In this document: positions 8,085-17,191 of the stretch, one piece after another
Layout: the number at the start of each line of letters is the position of its first letter
Position numbering within the stretch: the first letter of the stretch is position 1
NCBI RefSeq assembly: GCF_022919115.1
Contig: NZ_CP095072.1
Coordinates: 62,001-126,000, forward strand
Origin: Gracilibacillus caseinilyticus
GTDB taxonomy: Bacteria; Bacillota; Bacilli; Bacillales; Amphibacillaceae
Reading direction: 5' to 3'
DNA: 64,000 nucleotides
Notes under the pieces: model-generated
Databases searched by the model: none
What the model saw: only the letters and a program-made list of their open reading frames with translations
What the model was told of the DNA's origin: nothing
Translations under genes and position numbers: made by a program

Positions 8085-8116
8085 ATTCTCATCCGCAGGC
8101 ATTGCGATATCTACTC

Positions 8117-8152
8117 TATATAAAAACAGACCTGTACCTATACAAGTCTGTT
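8117..8152 (-). terminator. Terminator of the nucleoside transporter operon
   Basis: On the minus strand AACAGAC pairs with GTCTGTT, extended by TTGTA/TACA-type pairing inside, followed by TTTTATAT. It starts 13 nt after the nupQ stop codon. Confidence 0.75.
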
Positions 8153-8164
8153 TCCTATTATTTT

Positions 8165-9118
8165 CTATCTGCTTCCTTTTATATATGGTACACCATTCGC
8201 TCGTGGTGCATCGGCACGGCCGATGAATCCTGCCAGAGCTAAGATCGTTAATAGGTATGGTGCAATCAACAGGATGATTTGCGGAATATTTTCCAGTACA
8301 GGTACTCCGGCACTGACTACACTTAAGCTTTGTGCAAGTCCAAAGAATAACGCTGCTCCCATTGCACCTAATGGATGCCATTTTCCAAAGATAACAGCTG
8401 CTAATGACATGAACCCTTGCCCAACAATCGTTGAGTGAGAGAAGTTCGAAGCGATGGTCAAGGCAAATACTGACCCACCTAGTCCACCTAATGCTCCAGA
8501 CAGTAATACTGCAATATAACGCATTCTTTCTACTTTGATACCATTCGTATCAGCGGCCATTGGATGCTCACCAACTGCGCGCAAACGTAAACCGAATGGC
8601 GTCTGGTATAACACATACCAGGCAACAAAAGCAAGAATAATTGCTAAATACGATGTCACATACACGCCTTCGAAGAAGATTGGTCCGATCAACGGAATAT
8701 TCGAAAGCACCGGGATATCTGTTGTATAAAAAGGCTGATTCACCATGTCTGTCTGACCTTTATCATACCAAACCTTTGTTAAGTAAACACCAATACCAAG
8801 TGCTAACATATTAATGGCCACACCACTTACAACCTGGTTGGCATAAAAAGTTATCGACGCAACGGCATGAATAAGCGAGAAAAGTGCACCAATCACTGTA
8901 GCTACGATGATCGACACCCATGGAGTCCAGGCGCCGAACACATCGGCAAATGTAAGGTTAAAGACAATACCGACAAACGCCCCCATCACCATGAGACCTT
9001 CTAACCCAATATTAACGACTCCAGATCGTTCACTAAATACTCCGCCTAACGCTGTTAAGATAAGAGGTGCTGAATAGAACAGAACAGTTGGAATAATCGA
9101 TTGTAATATATCAAGCAT
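8165..9118 (-). CDS. nupQ: Nucleoside ABC transporter permease, NupQ/YufQ type
   Basis: A 317-residue integral membrane protein of the BmpA-associated (COG1079) permease family, with 8-10 hydrophobic segments. It shows the family block SGVVNIGLEGLMVMGAF near residue 30 and YQTPFGLRLRAVGEHPMAADTNGI near residue 170. With the second permease it forms the channel for purine/pyrimidine nucleoside uptake. ATG 9118 overlaps the 3' end of the preceding permease gene by 8 bp and its ribosome site (GGAGGGAAAATAG) lies inside that gene. Last gene of nupN-O-P-Q. Confidence 0.9.
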   Translation of the reverse strand: MLDILQSIIPTVLFYSAPLILTALGGVFSERSGVVNIGLEGLMVMGAFVGIVFNLTFADVFGAWTPWVSIIVATVIGALFSLIHAVASITFYANQVVSGVAINMLALGIGVYLTKVWYDKGQTDMVNQPFYTTDIPVLSNIPLIGPIFFEGVYVTSYLAIILAFVAWYVLYQTPFGLRLRAVGEHPMAADTNGIKVERMRYIAVLLSGALGGLGGSVFALTIASNFSHSTIVGQGFMSLAAVIFGKWHPLGAMGAALFFGLAQSLSVVSAGVPVLENIPQIILLIAPYLLTILALAGFIGRADAPRANGVPYIKGSR

Positions 9119-10169
9119 CTATTTTCCCTCCTTTTTTGAAGCGAAGTAAGGCCCAGCGAATAATGTAACTAGATGCTACAAAGAAAATAATCAGTGCAAT
9201 AATAATATCCACGAGTTCTGTCGGAACACCAGCTGCTGTCGGCATTTCCCCAGCACCTTCTTTCAAAGCACCAAACAAAATCGCGGCTAGTACGACTCCA
9301 AAAGCATTGTTTGAGCCAAGCAGCGCAACGGCAATGCCATCAAAACCAAGATTCGTAAAGCCTGACATGACAGAGATCGTACCATATGTTCCGAGGCCTT
9401 CCATTGTTCCCGCAAGCCCTGCGAAAGCACCACCTGCTACCATTGACAATATAATATTTCTGCTGACATTCATACCGGCATAATTCGAAGCATGCCGGTT
9501 AAAGCCGACCGCTTTTAATTCATAACCATACGTGGTACGTTCAATAATAAACCACATGATAAATGCCGCTAACAAAGCTATCAAAATACCGTAGTGTACC
9601 CTTGAATAAAACGTAATGTTTTGCAGCCAGACAGAAGCTAAAGAAGCTGTTGCTGTAATCGGTTCTGTTGTCGTGTCTTGATCTGTCAGTACACTTCGGA
9701 TAATTTCATTGGTCACATGTAAAGCAATATAATTCATCATAATCGTAATAATAACTTCATGGACACCAAGTTTCGCTTTTAATAAACCAGGGATGAATCC
9801 CCATAATCCACCAGCTACCGCACCAGCTAACACTGCTAAAGGCAGATGAATAATCATCGGTGCATCCACTTCAATGCCAACCCAAATGGATGCGAGCCAA
9901 CCGACTATTACTTGTCCTTCGGCACCGATATTAAAAAGCCCAGTCTTAAATGCAAATGCTACGGCAAGTCCTGTTAAAATTAATGGTGTGGTCCGACGAA
10001 TCGTCTCTCCTAATGTATAGGCATCACCAAATGCACCTCTCCATAATGCTGCATATCCTTCGATCGGATTATGTCCTGAAGCTAGCATAATAATCGCCCC
10101 AGCTAATAAACCTACTATAACGGATATAACCGGAACTAAAATTCCAAACCATCTATTATTTACTATCAT
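9111..10169 (-). CDS. nupP: Nucleoside ABC transporter permease, NupP/YufP type
   Basis: A 352-residue permease of the COG4603 family and partner of NupQ. Motifs include TGLFNIGAEGQVIVGW near residue 85 and YGYELKAVGFNRHASNYAGM near residue 220. Its start codon overlaps the stop of the ATPase gene in an ATGA arrangement, and its end overlaps the next permease, so the three are translationally coupled. Substrate inferred from the B. subtilis NupNOPQ (YufNOPQ) system. Confidence 0.9.
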   Translation of the reverse strand: MIVNNRWFGILVPVISVIVGLLAGAIIMLASGHNPIEGYAALWRGAFGDAYTLGETIRRTTPLILTGLAVAFAFKTGLFNIGAEGQVIVGWLASIWVGIEVDAPMIIHLPLAVLAGAVAGGLWGFIPGLLKAKLGVHEVIITIMMNYIALHVTNEIIRSVLTDQDTTTEPITATASLASVWLQNITFYSRVHYGILIALLAAFIMWFIIERTTYGYELKAVGFNRHASNYAGMNVSRNIILSMVAGGAFAGLAGTMEGLGTYGTISVMSGFTNLGFDGIAVALLGSNNAFGVVLAAILFGALKEGAGEMPTAAGVPTELVDIIIALIIFFVASSYIIRWALLRFKKGGKIDA

Positions 10170-11701
10170 TCGCTTGTAACACCTGCCTTGTTCACTTGAC
10201 TTCCTGCCATTAAAAGGCCAAGCTCCTGTTCATTTGTTTCTTCTGGTTTAACATCAGCAACAATTTTACCATCAAACATAACGGCAATCCTGTCACTGAC
10301 ATTCATAATTTCATCAAGCTCAAAGGATACTAGCAGAATTGCACTTCCCTTATCCCGTTCTTCAATTAATTTCTTATGAATAAATTCGATCGCACCAACG
10401 TCCAATCCTCTGGTCGGCTGGGCTGCGATCAATAGTTTCGGTGACCGATCGACTTCGCGACCAATAATCGCCTTTTGCTGATTACCACCCGATAGCGCCC
10501 GAGCCTTTGTATATACACTCGGTGTCCGCACATCATACTCTTCGATGATTTTCTCTGCTTTATCAAAGATTTCCTTATATTTAAGCACTCTGGCATTTGA
10601 ATAAGGCTTCTGATAATACGTCTGTAATACAATGTTCTCTCCAACTGAATAATCTAGAACAAGGCCATATTTATGACGATCTTGCGGGATATGCCCAATG
10701 CCACTTTCAGTAATTTTTCTGGGAGATAGTTTAGTAATCTCCTTGTTCAATAATGTGATCGATCCTGATCTTGATTTTGCAAGTCCTGTTATCGCTTCAA
10801 TTAATTCCGATTGGCCATTTCCATCAACCCCGGCGATACCGACAATTTCACCGGCACGTACGTCTAAATTTAACCCTTTTACCAAATCCACTTTTCTTGA
10901 ATCTCTCACAAACAAGTCTTTTATAGCTAAAACGGTACCTTTTGGTTCTGCTAGTTTTTTCTCTGTTTTAAAGCTTACTTCACGTCCAACCATTAACGAA
11001 GCGAGCTCGGTAGTGTTCGTATCTGCGACATTGACTGTTCCGATCCCTTTTCCTTTTCGGATAACCGTACATCTGTCACAGACTTCCATAATTTCTTTTA
11101 ATTTATGGGTAATGAGAATAATAGATTTACCTTCTTTAATTAAAGAGCGCATAATGTCAATAAGTTCATTTATTTCCTGTGGCGTCAGTACGGCAGTTGG
11201 TTCATCAAAAATCAACACTTCTGCACCTCGATACAACGTCTTTAAAATCTCTACACGCTGTTGCATCCCAACCGAAATTTCACTAATTTTTGCTTCTGGA
11301 TCTACCTGTAGCCCATATTGATCGGATAATTCTTTTATTTCCTTACTTGCTTTAGCAAGATCAATCTTCCCGAATTTATTCGTAGGCTCGCTACCTAAAA
11401 CTATATTCTGAGTAACCGTGAATGGCTCAACCAGCATGAAGTGCTGATGTACCATACCAATGCCTAATTCATTTGCAATATTGGGATTTGTTATGTTAAC
11501 GGCTTTACCATTGACACGGATGTCCCCCTTTTCCGGTTGATATAGACCGAATAGTACATTCATCAATGTTGATTTACCGGCTCCATTCTCGCCTAATAAT
11601 GCATGAATTTCCCCTTTTTTTAATTGAACGGTGATATTATCATTAGCCACGATTCCCGGGAACTCTTTTCTGATATTCAACATCTCAATTGCATAATCCA
11701 C
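10166..11701 (-). CDS. nupO: Nucleoside ABC transporter ATP-binding protein, tandem ATPase, NupO/YufO type
   Basis: Two fused ABC ATPase domains, 511 residues from the chosen GTG start. Domain 1 has GENGAGKSTLMNVLFGLYQPEKG and signature ISVGMQQRVEILK; domain 2 has GVDGNGQSELIEAI (degenerate Walker A) and ALSGGNQQKAIIGRE. This layout is typical of sugar- and nucleoside-type importers. GTG at 11699-11701 (protein VDYAIEM) is 6 nt after AGGGGTG and gives the usual family length; an in-frame upstream extension to 11797 lacks family similarity. It is separated from the binding-protein gene by about 490 bp containing a dispersed repeat, so it may have its own promoter or depend on readthrough. Confidence 0.9.
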   Translation of the reverse strand: MDYAIEMLNIRKEFPGIVANDNITVQLKKGEIHALLGENGAGKSTLMNVLFGLYQPEKGDIRVNGKAVNITNPNIANELGIGMVHQHFMLVEPFTVTQNIVLGSEPTNKFGKIDLAKASKEIKELSDQYGLQVDPEAKISEISVGMQQRVEILKTLYRGAEVLIFDEPTAVLTPQEINELIDIMRSLIKEGKSIILITHKLKEIMEVCDRCTVIRKGKGIGTVNVADTNTTELASLMVGREVSFKTEKKLAEPKGTVLAIKDLFVRDSRKVDLVKGLNLDVRAGEIVGIAGVDGNGQSELIEAITGLAKSRSGSITLLNKEITKLSPRKITESGIGHIPQDRHKYGLVLDYSVGENIVLQTYYQKPYSNARVLKYKEIFDKAEKIIEEYDVRTPSVYTKARALSGGNQQKAIIGREVDRSPKLLIAAQPTRGLDVGAIEFIHKKLIEERDKGSAILLVSFELDEIMNVSDRIAVMFDGKIVADVKPEETNEQELGLLMAGSQVNKAGVTSE

Positions 11702-11786
11702 TTCTTTCACCCCTGTATATAAGACTTTGACTATTTTGAAATGATGTAAAAATGAGCAATGAAAAAGGCTTTTATTAGAAGAAACG

Positions 11787-12040
11787 CGAAAGCCCACCCA
11801 GTTCTAACTATTACAACTACCTATAATATGGATTATGTAACGTGGAACTGTCTGACGTTGTGGTAATTTTGATAGATTTCATCTGCTTAGCAAAGCTCCG
11901 GAAATATGCTCCGCGTCCTGTGGGGCACGGCGGTCTGCTAACTTTGGAATGAAAATTCTTTTCTTTCCAAAGTGGATCTTCAGTTCGCGCTGACACATGA
12001 GGAGTCTCCGCATATTTCCTACGCTTAAGCAGGTGCTAGT
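11787..12040. repeat. Copy A of the MITE-like family, right end degraded
   Basis: From 11820 the sequence has the family left end CTATAATATGGATTATGTAA, then TGGTAATTTTGA, the internal block GCTCCGCGTCCTGTGGGGCA and AAGTGGATCTTCAG. A matching right end is absent. The preceding GAAAGCCCACCCAGTTCTAA also precedes copy C at 25179. It occupies most of the gap between nupN and nupO. No coding potential seen. Confidence 0.7.
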
Positions 12041-12190
12041 TTTATTTATACTTTACTCATTACAAATTTTGGATACCCTGAGCTTCTTCCATCACTAAAA
12101 TTCTCCTAATGTAAAAACCTCTTTCATTGAAAATTTTCTGATCTAACATAATAGTAGAGAAGGCCTTAGATAGCCTTCTCTATTCAAAGC

Positions 12191-13312
12191 TTATAATGAT
12201 TCTTCGAATGCTTCCAAATCTTCAATTGTAGAAGGAACTTCGATTTCACCGCTTAAAATTTTCTCTTTATACTCGTCCACAGCAGTAACAATTTCGTCAG
12301 TCATTGCTTCTTCATTTGTTTTAGCAAAATCAATACCATTTTCCTCTAATCCGTATTCCAGTTTCTCTCCACCAGGGAATTCACCGTTCATACCACGATT
12401 AGCGACGTCTTGAACCGCTACATCTACACGTTTCACCATCGATGTTAACGTTACGTTGTGGTCACCGATTGTACCTTCGTCATGCTGGTCACGGTCAACA
12501 CCGATCACCCAGATTTCACGTTCAGGATCATTTTGCTTTATATCTTTTGCTTGGTTGAATACACCATTACCTGTTGCACCGGAAGCATGATAGATTACAT
12601 CAACACCACTGTCATACATGTTCGTAGCAATCAATTTACCTTTGGCAGCATCAGCGAATGATTCTGCATATTGTACATCTACTTCAATATCAGGATTAAC
12701 CGATTTAGCACCTGCAATAAAGCCTGATTCGAATTTTTTGATTAATGGAGAATCAACACCACCAACAAAACCTACTTTGTTTGTTGTCGTTTTCATTGCT
12801 GCTGCAACTCCAACTAAGAATGAACCTTGGTGTTCTTTAAAGGTAATACTTACGGCATTATCCGCCTCTACCGTATCATCTACCAATGCGAAGTTTGTAT
12901 CCGGAAATTGCTCTGCCGCTTTTTGTATATCTTCTTTCAATTCAAAACCGATACCATATACTAAATTATATTCATCACGTACGAAGCGAGTTAAGTTCGG
13001 CATGTAATCTGCTTTATCAGTTGATTGTGCATAATCAAAGCCTTCTCCTTTAGATAAACCATGCTCTTCTCCCCATGCTTGAATACCTTCCCATGCAGAT
13101 TGGTTAAATGATTTATCATCTACCCCACCAATATCTGTAACCATCGCTACACTATAATCACTAGAAGTTGCATCCTCACCGCTTGTACCTTCTTCATTAC
13201 CTTCTGTTTCTGTATTGCCTTCTGCTCCATCTTCATCTGCAGTACCACAAGCAGCTAAAAACAGACCTAACGTTAAAGCCAATACGAATAATAAAAATTT
13301 ACGATTTTTCAT
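12191..13312 (-). CDS. nupN: Nucleoside-binding lipoprotein, BmpA/NupN type
   Basis: The extracytoplasmic binding component of the nucleoside ABC importer, anchored as a lipoprotein. The signal MKNRKFLLFVLALTLGLFLAAC ends in lipobox LAAC/G near residue 22; an acidic Gly/Glu/Thr-rich linker (about 25-50) precedes the BMP domain, which opens VAMVTDIGGVDDKSFNQSAW. The family words GIGFEL and DVIYHASGATGNGVF are present. I chose ATG 13312 because GGGAGGG lies 6 nt upstream; the in-frame ATG 15 nt earlier lies within that ribosome site. First gene of the nup operon; a CodY-box-like sequence lies 343 bp upstream. Confidence 0.92.
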   Translation of the reverse strand: MKNRKFLLFVLALTLGLFLAACGTADEDGAEGNTETEGNEEGTSGEDATSSDYSVAMVTDIGGVDDKSFNQSAWEGIQAWGEEHGLSKGEGFDYAQSTDKADYMPNLTRFVRDEYNLVYGIGFELKEDIQKAAEQFPDTNFALVDDTVEADNAVSITFKEHQGSFLVGVAAAMKTTTNKVGFVGGVDSPLIKKFESGFIAGAKSVNPDIEVDVQYAESFADAAKGKLIATNMYDSGVDVIYHASGATGNGVFNQAKDIKQNDPEREIWVIGVDRDQHDEGTIGDHNVTLTSMVKRVDVAVQDVANRGMNGEFPGGEKLEYGLEENGIDFAKTNEEAMTDEIVTAVDEYKEKILSGEIEVPSTIEDLEAFEESL

Positions 13313-13654
13313 CGTATTCCCTCCCATGTTGGATTATTATGTAGGAAAAAACGCCTGTAATGAAAGGCTTTCCACCTTGTCCTTTCGAATTATCAAATCG
13401 CAGCAATACACACATTTTTTGATTAATAAGAACTATAATTAGACCTAAAAATAACCACAATATTATGTTATTCGATTTAATTTCGAAAGTCAGACTTAAT
13501 ATTACCACTATTAACTGGATTTATAAATACTATTGTTAAAAAATATTTCAATAAATTAATATTTTTGTAACAAAAACGAAACATCTCTAAGTCCTTTTAG
13601 GGAGCGCTTGTACAAAAGCTTGTTCCCATTAGTTATTCAAGCAGTATCGGGGAT

Positions 13655-13669
13655 AATTGTCAGAATTTT
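13655..13669. promoter_or_regulatory. CodY-box-like sequence upstream of nupN
   Basis: AATTGTCAGAATTTT matches 12 of 15 positions of the CodY consensus AATTTTCWGAAAATT. CodY represses the homologous nup operon in B. subtilis. It lies far (about 340 bp) from the start codon, so the link is weak. The rest of 13313-13654 is AT-rich with no ORF; a short GCCT/AGGC hairpin with a T run at about 13345-13370 (minus strand) could be a leader terminator. Confidence 0.35.
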
Positions 13670-13699
13670 GTGATTTTTAACAAGAGTTGAATCTGTCAA

Positions 13700-13846
13700 T
13701 TAATACAACCATTCCAGTAACCAAACAAATAGATAACAAGGAACAGCTACCAATGTCACTCCTGCAAAAAAATAGCAGAGAGATTTTAATAAAGGATTAC
13801 TTATACTATAGACGAACTGTGCTAGATTATCGATAAAATGCAACAT
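13700..13846 (-). CDS. 48-residue small membrane protein
   Basis: ATG at 13844-13846 is preceded by AAAGGAGGGAGAAC, one of the strongest ribosome sites nearby. The product (MLHFIDNLAQFVYSISNPLL at the N-terminus) has a hydrophobic stretch from about residue 22 to 46 (CYFFAGVTLVAVPCYLFVWL) and ends LLEWLY. One or two membrane passes are predicted. No family recognised. It lies between a decayed gene and the nup operon, on the same strand as both. Confidence 0.55.
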   Translation of the reverse strand: MLHFIDNLAQFVYSISNPLLKSLCYFFAGVTLVAVPCYLFVWLLEWLY

Positions 13847-13881
13847 GTTCTCCCTCCTTTTATTGATCAGTGAAGTATACG

Positions 13882-14534
13882 TTATTTCTTCCCTTGACGG
13901 AACGACTCCATCGATTTATAGTCTTGATTTAACACATCGACCATTTGCTTCTGGCGTTTTTCTTTTGTTTTTTCGTTGCTTTGCTGAATAAAGATAACTT
14001 GCGGAATCTCGTTGATAACCTAATGTTAAACGCAGGTAAAAATCCAATTGCTCAGGATAGTCTGATTAAAATGGCTCGATATCTTTTATATGGCCTCGAT
14101 AATCTTCTAGCTTTTGACTAGCTGACTGTGTCTTTTTCGTTTTCTTTGGTTTCCGCTTTATCCATACAACAGTAAAAAACACCTCATCCATACTGACCAT
14201 CCGGGAAAACTTCAGATCACTGCCCTCAATGTACCATCTTCCCCAACATGGAGAGAAGGAAAAATCTGATCGCGATGAACATATCTCTGCTATCGTTTAT
14301 TTCCTTTTTTCGGATAAGCGAAATACAGTAACCTTTGTCAACCAAAGACTGCTGTTGCATAGTCTGCTGTACGTTCGTCACCATTTCCTCGAACGTTTCT
14401 ACGAAAATAAAGATAGCAACATGTTGTTCGGACAAATCTTTGTCGTAATGATTAAGTAGTTCATAACCGTTTAGCTGGTTTAATACAACGAGATTTTTGT
14501 ATTTACCCAGGTTCAGCTTGGTTATGACTGACAT
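13882..14534 (-). pseudogene. YdeI/OmpD-associated family protein gene, broken by frameshifts and a stop
   Basis: Reading the minus strand gives pieces of one protein in different frames. An intact start, MSVITKLNLGKYKNLVVLNQ, has AAAGGGGGGGAATT before the ATG. Then come DLKFSRMVSMDEVFFTVVW and KKTKKTQSASQKLEDY, then KDIEPF followed by an in-frame TAA near 14065. The last pieces are SDYPEQLDFYLRLTLGYQRD and an authentic-looking C-terminus VDVLNQDYKSMESFRQGKK with TAA at 13882-13884. At least two frame changes plus a nonsense codon are needed to join them. The pieces resemble the YdeI/OmpD-associated (bacteriocin-protection) family of about 190-200 residues; the family name is from memory and moderately sure. 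Confidence 0.7.
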
Positions 14535-14705
14535 AATTCCCCCCCTTTTTTTTCATTTATTATTAGTATACTGCTTAATAGTTGTTTTATAAACCATACA
14601 TTGCATTCAAAAAAATGTTGTTTGTAAACCCACATTGTAAAGTTCACTCGACGTAAAGCGACCTTTACATTTATACTATTGTTAATAAATGAGGAAGTGA
14701 TTGGA

Positions 14706-14906
14706 TTGAAAAATAAACTAAAAGAATTCCGCAATAAGCATCAATACTCTCAAGATTATTTAGCTAACTCGCTAGGTGTATCGAGGCAGACTATTATCTC
14801 TATCGAAAAAGGAAAATATAATCCTTCCCTTCCCCTAGCCATACAAATAGCAAGGATTTTCAACGTATATGTGGAAGAAATTTTTTTATTGGAACCAGAG
14901 GAGTGA
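14706..14906 (+). CDS. Small XRE-family HTH transcriptional regulator
   Basis: A 66-residue DNA-binding protein consisting of one HTH_3 domain: LKEFRNKHQYSQDYLANSLG, then VSRQTIISIEKGKYNPSLPL, ending VEEIFLLEPEE. This is the YozG/YvaO-like class of mini-repressors that usually sit before small membrane-protein genes. I chose TTG 14706 because GAGGAAG lies 8 nt upstream and family members begin MKNKLKEFR; an upstream ATG at 14679 lacks a ribosome site. The next gene starts 3 nt after the stop, so they are co-transcribed. Confidence 0.85.
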   Translation: MKNKLKEFRNKHQYSQDYLANSLGVSRQTIISIEKGKYNPSLPLAIQIARIFNVYVEEIFLLEPEE

Positions 14907-14908
14907 TC

Positions 14909-15286
14909 ATGTTGTACAATCGTTTGGCATATTTCATATTTGGATGTTTGTTTACTGTGCTTGCCATGCTCATGTTATTATCAGCGATAATCGTCCAGGA
15001 AGCACCCTTAGCAATTACGTATACATTTGTATCACTGTCAATCATGTCTTTTTGTCTTTATTATCTTTTTCCGCATTTTGTTAAAAAGGATGAGAGAGTA
15101 AATATAATTAAGCAAAAAGGTGCCTATTTCTCGATCTTTGCCTTTTTACTTTATGTCATGATTTTCTTATTGCTTCTGCAAACGGAACTGTTAGAACTTT
15201 CTGCATCCTATTCGATAGCTATACTTGCTTCCCTTATGATAAGTACGATTTTTATTTCCTTTTGTATTTTTGCAAAGTTGTATTAA
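14909..15286 (+). CDS. Four-helix integral membrane protein of unknown function
   Basis: A 125-residue, very hydrophobic protein with four predicted membrane segments (about residues 5-27, 34-54, 70-90, 98-122) and a short charged loop KKDERVNIIKQKG in the middle. ATG 14909 follows AGAGGAG that overlaps the regulator's stop. Size and HTH partner resemble the DUF2178-type pairing (HTH plus 4-TM protein), but no residue motif confirms it. Middle gene of a three-gene operon. Confidence 0.7.
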   Translation: MLYNRLAYFIFGCLFTVLAMLMLLSAIIVQEAPLAITYTFVSLSIMSFCLYYLFPHFVKKDERVNIIKQKGAYFSIFAFLLYVMIFLLLLQTELLELSASYSIAILASLMISTIFISFCIFAKLY

Positions 15287-15302
15287 AAAAGGAGAAATGT
15301 CC

Positions 15303-15476
15303 ATGCAAAACTTTTTATTCATTACTATCTTCATCATTAGTTACATCGTCTTGTTCTTGCTTGTTCGGAATGATGTTGACGAGGAGAAAAAACTGACGAG
15401 GAAAGGTTTTATCAAACTTCTAACAGGTATCACAGTTATATTCGTGTCAACAGCTGTAATAGTAGCGGCAACGTAA
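15303..15476 (+). CDS. Two-helix small membrane protein
   Basis: A 57-residue product with a helix at about residues 3-20, a charged cytoplasmic-looking segment (RNDVDEEKKLTRKG) and a second helix at about 36-56. ATG 15303 is 8 nt after GGAG; the ATG six bases earlier is too close to it. Last gene of the HTH/membrane trio, 16 nt after the preceding stop. Function unknown. Confidence 0.6.
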   Translation: MQNFLFITIFIISYIVLFLLVRNDVDEEKKLTRKGFIKLLTGITVIFVSTAVIVAAT

Positions 15477-15513
15477 GAATACAATCCATAGCTAACTTAG
15501 GAAATTAAAGCCG

Positions 15514-15737
15514 CCTATAATACGGAGTATGTAAGTGGAACTATATCTCACAATATTGTAATTTTGACATGTTGTCACTGCTTAGCAAAGCTCCAAAAAT
15601 ATGCTCCGCGTCCTGTGGAGCACGGCTTCAGCTGTGCCCCGCAGGACGAAGCATAGTGGTTGGCCAGAGCGGTATCCCAGCACAAGAATTATTTCAACAT
15701 TACCACCAAAGTCATTTTACATAATCAGTATTATCAG
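15514..15737. repeat. Copy B of the MITE-like family, about 224 bp, both ends present
   Basis: The left end reads CCTATAATACGGAGTATGTA and the right end, on the other strand, CTGATAATACTGATTATGTA. Both are followed inward by a TGGTAAT/GTAATTTTGA-like block. The interior has GCTCCGCGTCCTGTGGAGCA and GTGCCCCGCAGGACG as an inner inverted pair, then GGTTGGCC. Non-coding. The following 145 bp before the GGDEF gene hold nothing recognised. Confidence 0.75.
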
Positions 15738-15882
15738 AACCAATCTTGTCGCCTTCTGCACTTCACCGTAATGACAGTAATTATTTGTATTCCTAGCTTA
15801 CAAAAACAGGCTGATCATTATCTTGTCTGCCTGCATTCTCGTCCCTTTTCTATCCTCAGGATTGCTAGATGTCACATCGATT

Positions 15883-16980
15883 TCACCGTTTTTTATCCTG
15901 ATACATCTTCTTATCTACTAACGTATACAACTCATCTACGCTCATTTGGCTGGAAAACTTTTGATAACCGTAGCTGTACCTTAAATTTTGGATGAATGTA
16001 TCAGGATTTTTTGCTAATAGATGATCGATTTCTTTCATGCATTTCTTGATATCTCGATCGTTCGCTTCTAAGACTACAATAAATTCGTCCCCTCCCAATC
16101 TGGAAACGAGGGCATTGGTGTGAAATACTTTCTTCAAAACCTCTGCAAAAGAGACCAGTACTTGATCACCTTTATCATGACCGAAATAATCATTTATTTC
16201 CTTGAATTCATTGAGATCCATCAATAGAACACCAAACGGTTTTCTCCCTTCTACTAGATGCTGTAAATAAATTTCATAGCTTTGCCTGTTATAAAGTTTG
16301 GTCAAATAATCTTCTTCTGTTGAACTGGTTTCCAGAAAGATATAAGCTACTAATATCCCTAGTACAATTGAAGTCCAAGAAAAATGTAGTTTGGATTCGA
16401 ATAGTTGAATAACCATTCCTATGATCGGCAGCATGAAGAAAACGAGGAAAATATTCATGACGTATTTTTGTGTCCGCTTACGATTAATGATCACAAAGAC
16501 GAACATGTACACGTACAAACTTACGAGTATTAGATAATGCACCCATTTAAAGTCACCACTGTGAAAACTGTTGTCATCAGGAGTGATATAGAAATAAACG
16601 GGATAAAAAATATTGATAAGTAATACAATAAAAGTCAGCACACTGAAATCCTGATAAAACCTTCGTTTATAAAGACGGCCAGGTTCTTTAAAAAGATGAT
16701 AATCTACGTATGATAGAATAATACCACCTATTACTGGACCTATCATAAACAACATAAAATTCGTCGCATATCCCCAAAAATACGCCCCGAAGAAATGCAT
16801 GCCATCAAAAATCCATGTTAACGGTTCAACTATAATGGCAAGTGCAGTGGCAACCATCAATACTTTTAGAATTTTCTTACCAAAGCTTTTAACTTTTGAT
16901 TTCATTTTAATAATGACATAGAGTACGATCAGAATCATGATAGCAAAAACATTTATTTGAAATTGCACCAAATAATCCAT
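15883..16980 (-). CDS. Membrane-bound diguanylate cyclase (GGDEF protein)
   Basis: A 365-residue protein expected to make cyclic di-GMP from two GTP. The N-terminal half (about residues 5-215) has seven or so hydrophobic segments forming an uncharacterised membrane sensor. The C-terminal GGDEF domain (about 220-365) begins TEEDYLTKLYNRQSYEIYL and carries the intact active-site loop SRLGGDEFIVVLEAND near residue 310. No EAL domain and no obvious RxxD inhibitory site before GGDEF. ATG 16980 is 7 nt after GAAGGGGTC; an in-frame ATG 30 bases earlier has no ribosome site. Monocistronic. Confidence 0.9.
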   Translation of the reverse strand: MDYLVQFQINVFAIMILIVLYVIIKMKSKVKSFGKKILKVLMVATALAIIVEPLTWIFDGMHFFGAYFWGYATNFMLFMIGPVIGGIILSYVDYHLFKEPGRLYKRRFYQDFSVLTFIVLLINIFYPVYFYITPDDNSFHSGDFKWVHYLILVSLYVYMFVFVIINRKRTQKYVMNIFLVFFMLPIIGMVIQLFESKLHFSWTSIVLGILVAYIFLETSSTEEDYLTKLYNRQSYEIYLQHLVEGRKPFGVLLMDLNEFKEINDYFGHDKGDQVLVSFAEVLKKVFHTNALVSRLGGDEFIVVLEANDRDIKKCMKEIDHLLAKNPDTFIQNLRYSYGYQKFSSQMSVDELYTLVDKKMYQDKKR

Positions 16981-17191
16981 ATATGTGACCCCTTCAAATT
17001 TTTTAATCATTTCACTGAATGATCCTTGTCATCATTATATACGGCTTTTTCGAAAGAGTCAAAAGACCTATTATTCTTGAAATTTTATGAACATAACACA
17101 ATATAATGGAAATAATATTGAAATAAAGTCACATCGCATTCCATATAAAGTCATTTTATGTCATGTATTTCTAAATGATGCCATGCAACGT

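Noticed and set aside
10698..11321. 207-codon open frame antisense to the nucleoside transporter ATPase
   Set aside because: No ribosome site, and the opposite strand has two well-formed ABC domains.
12121..12140. Second CodY-like word GAAAATTTTCTGA between nupN and nupO
   Set aside because: Only the first ten positions match; AT-rich chance match is likely.
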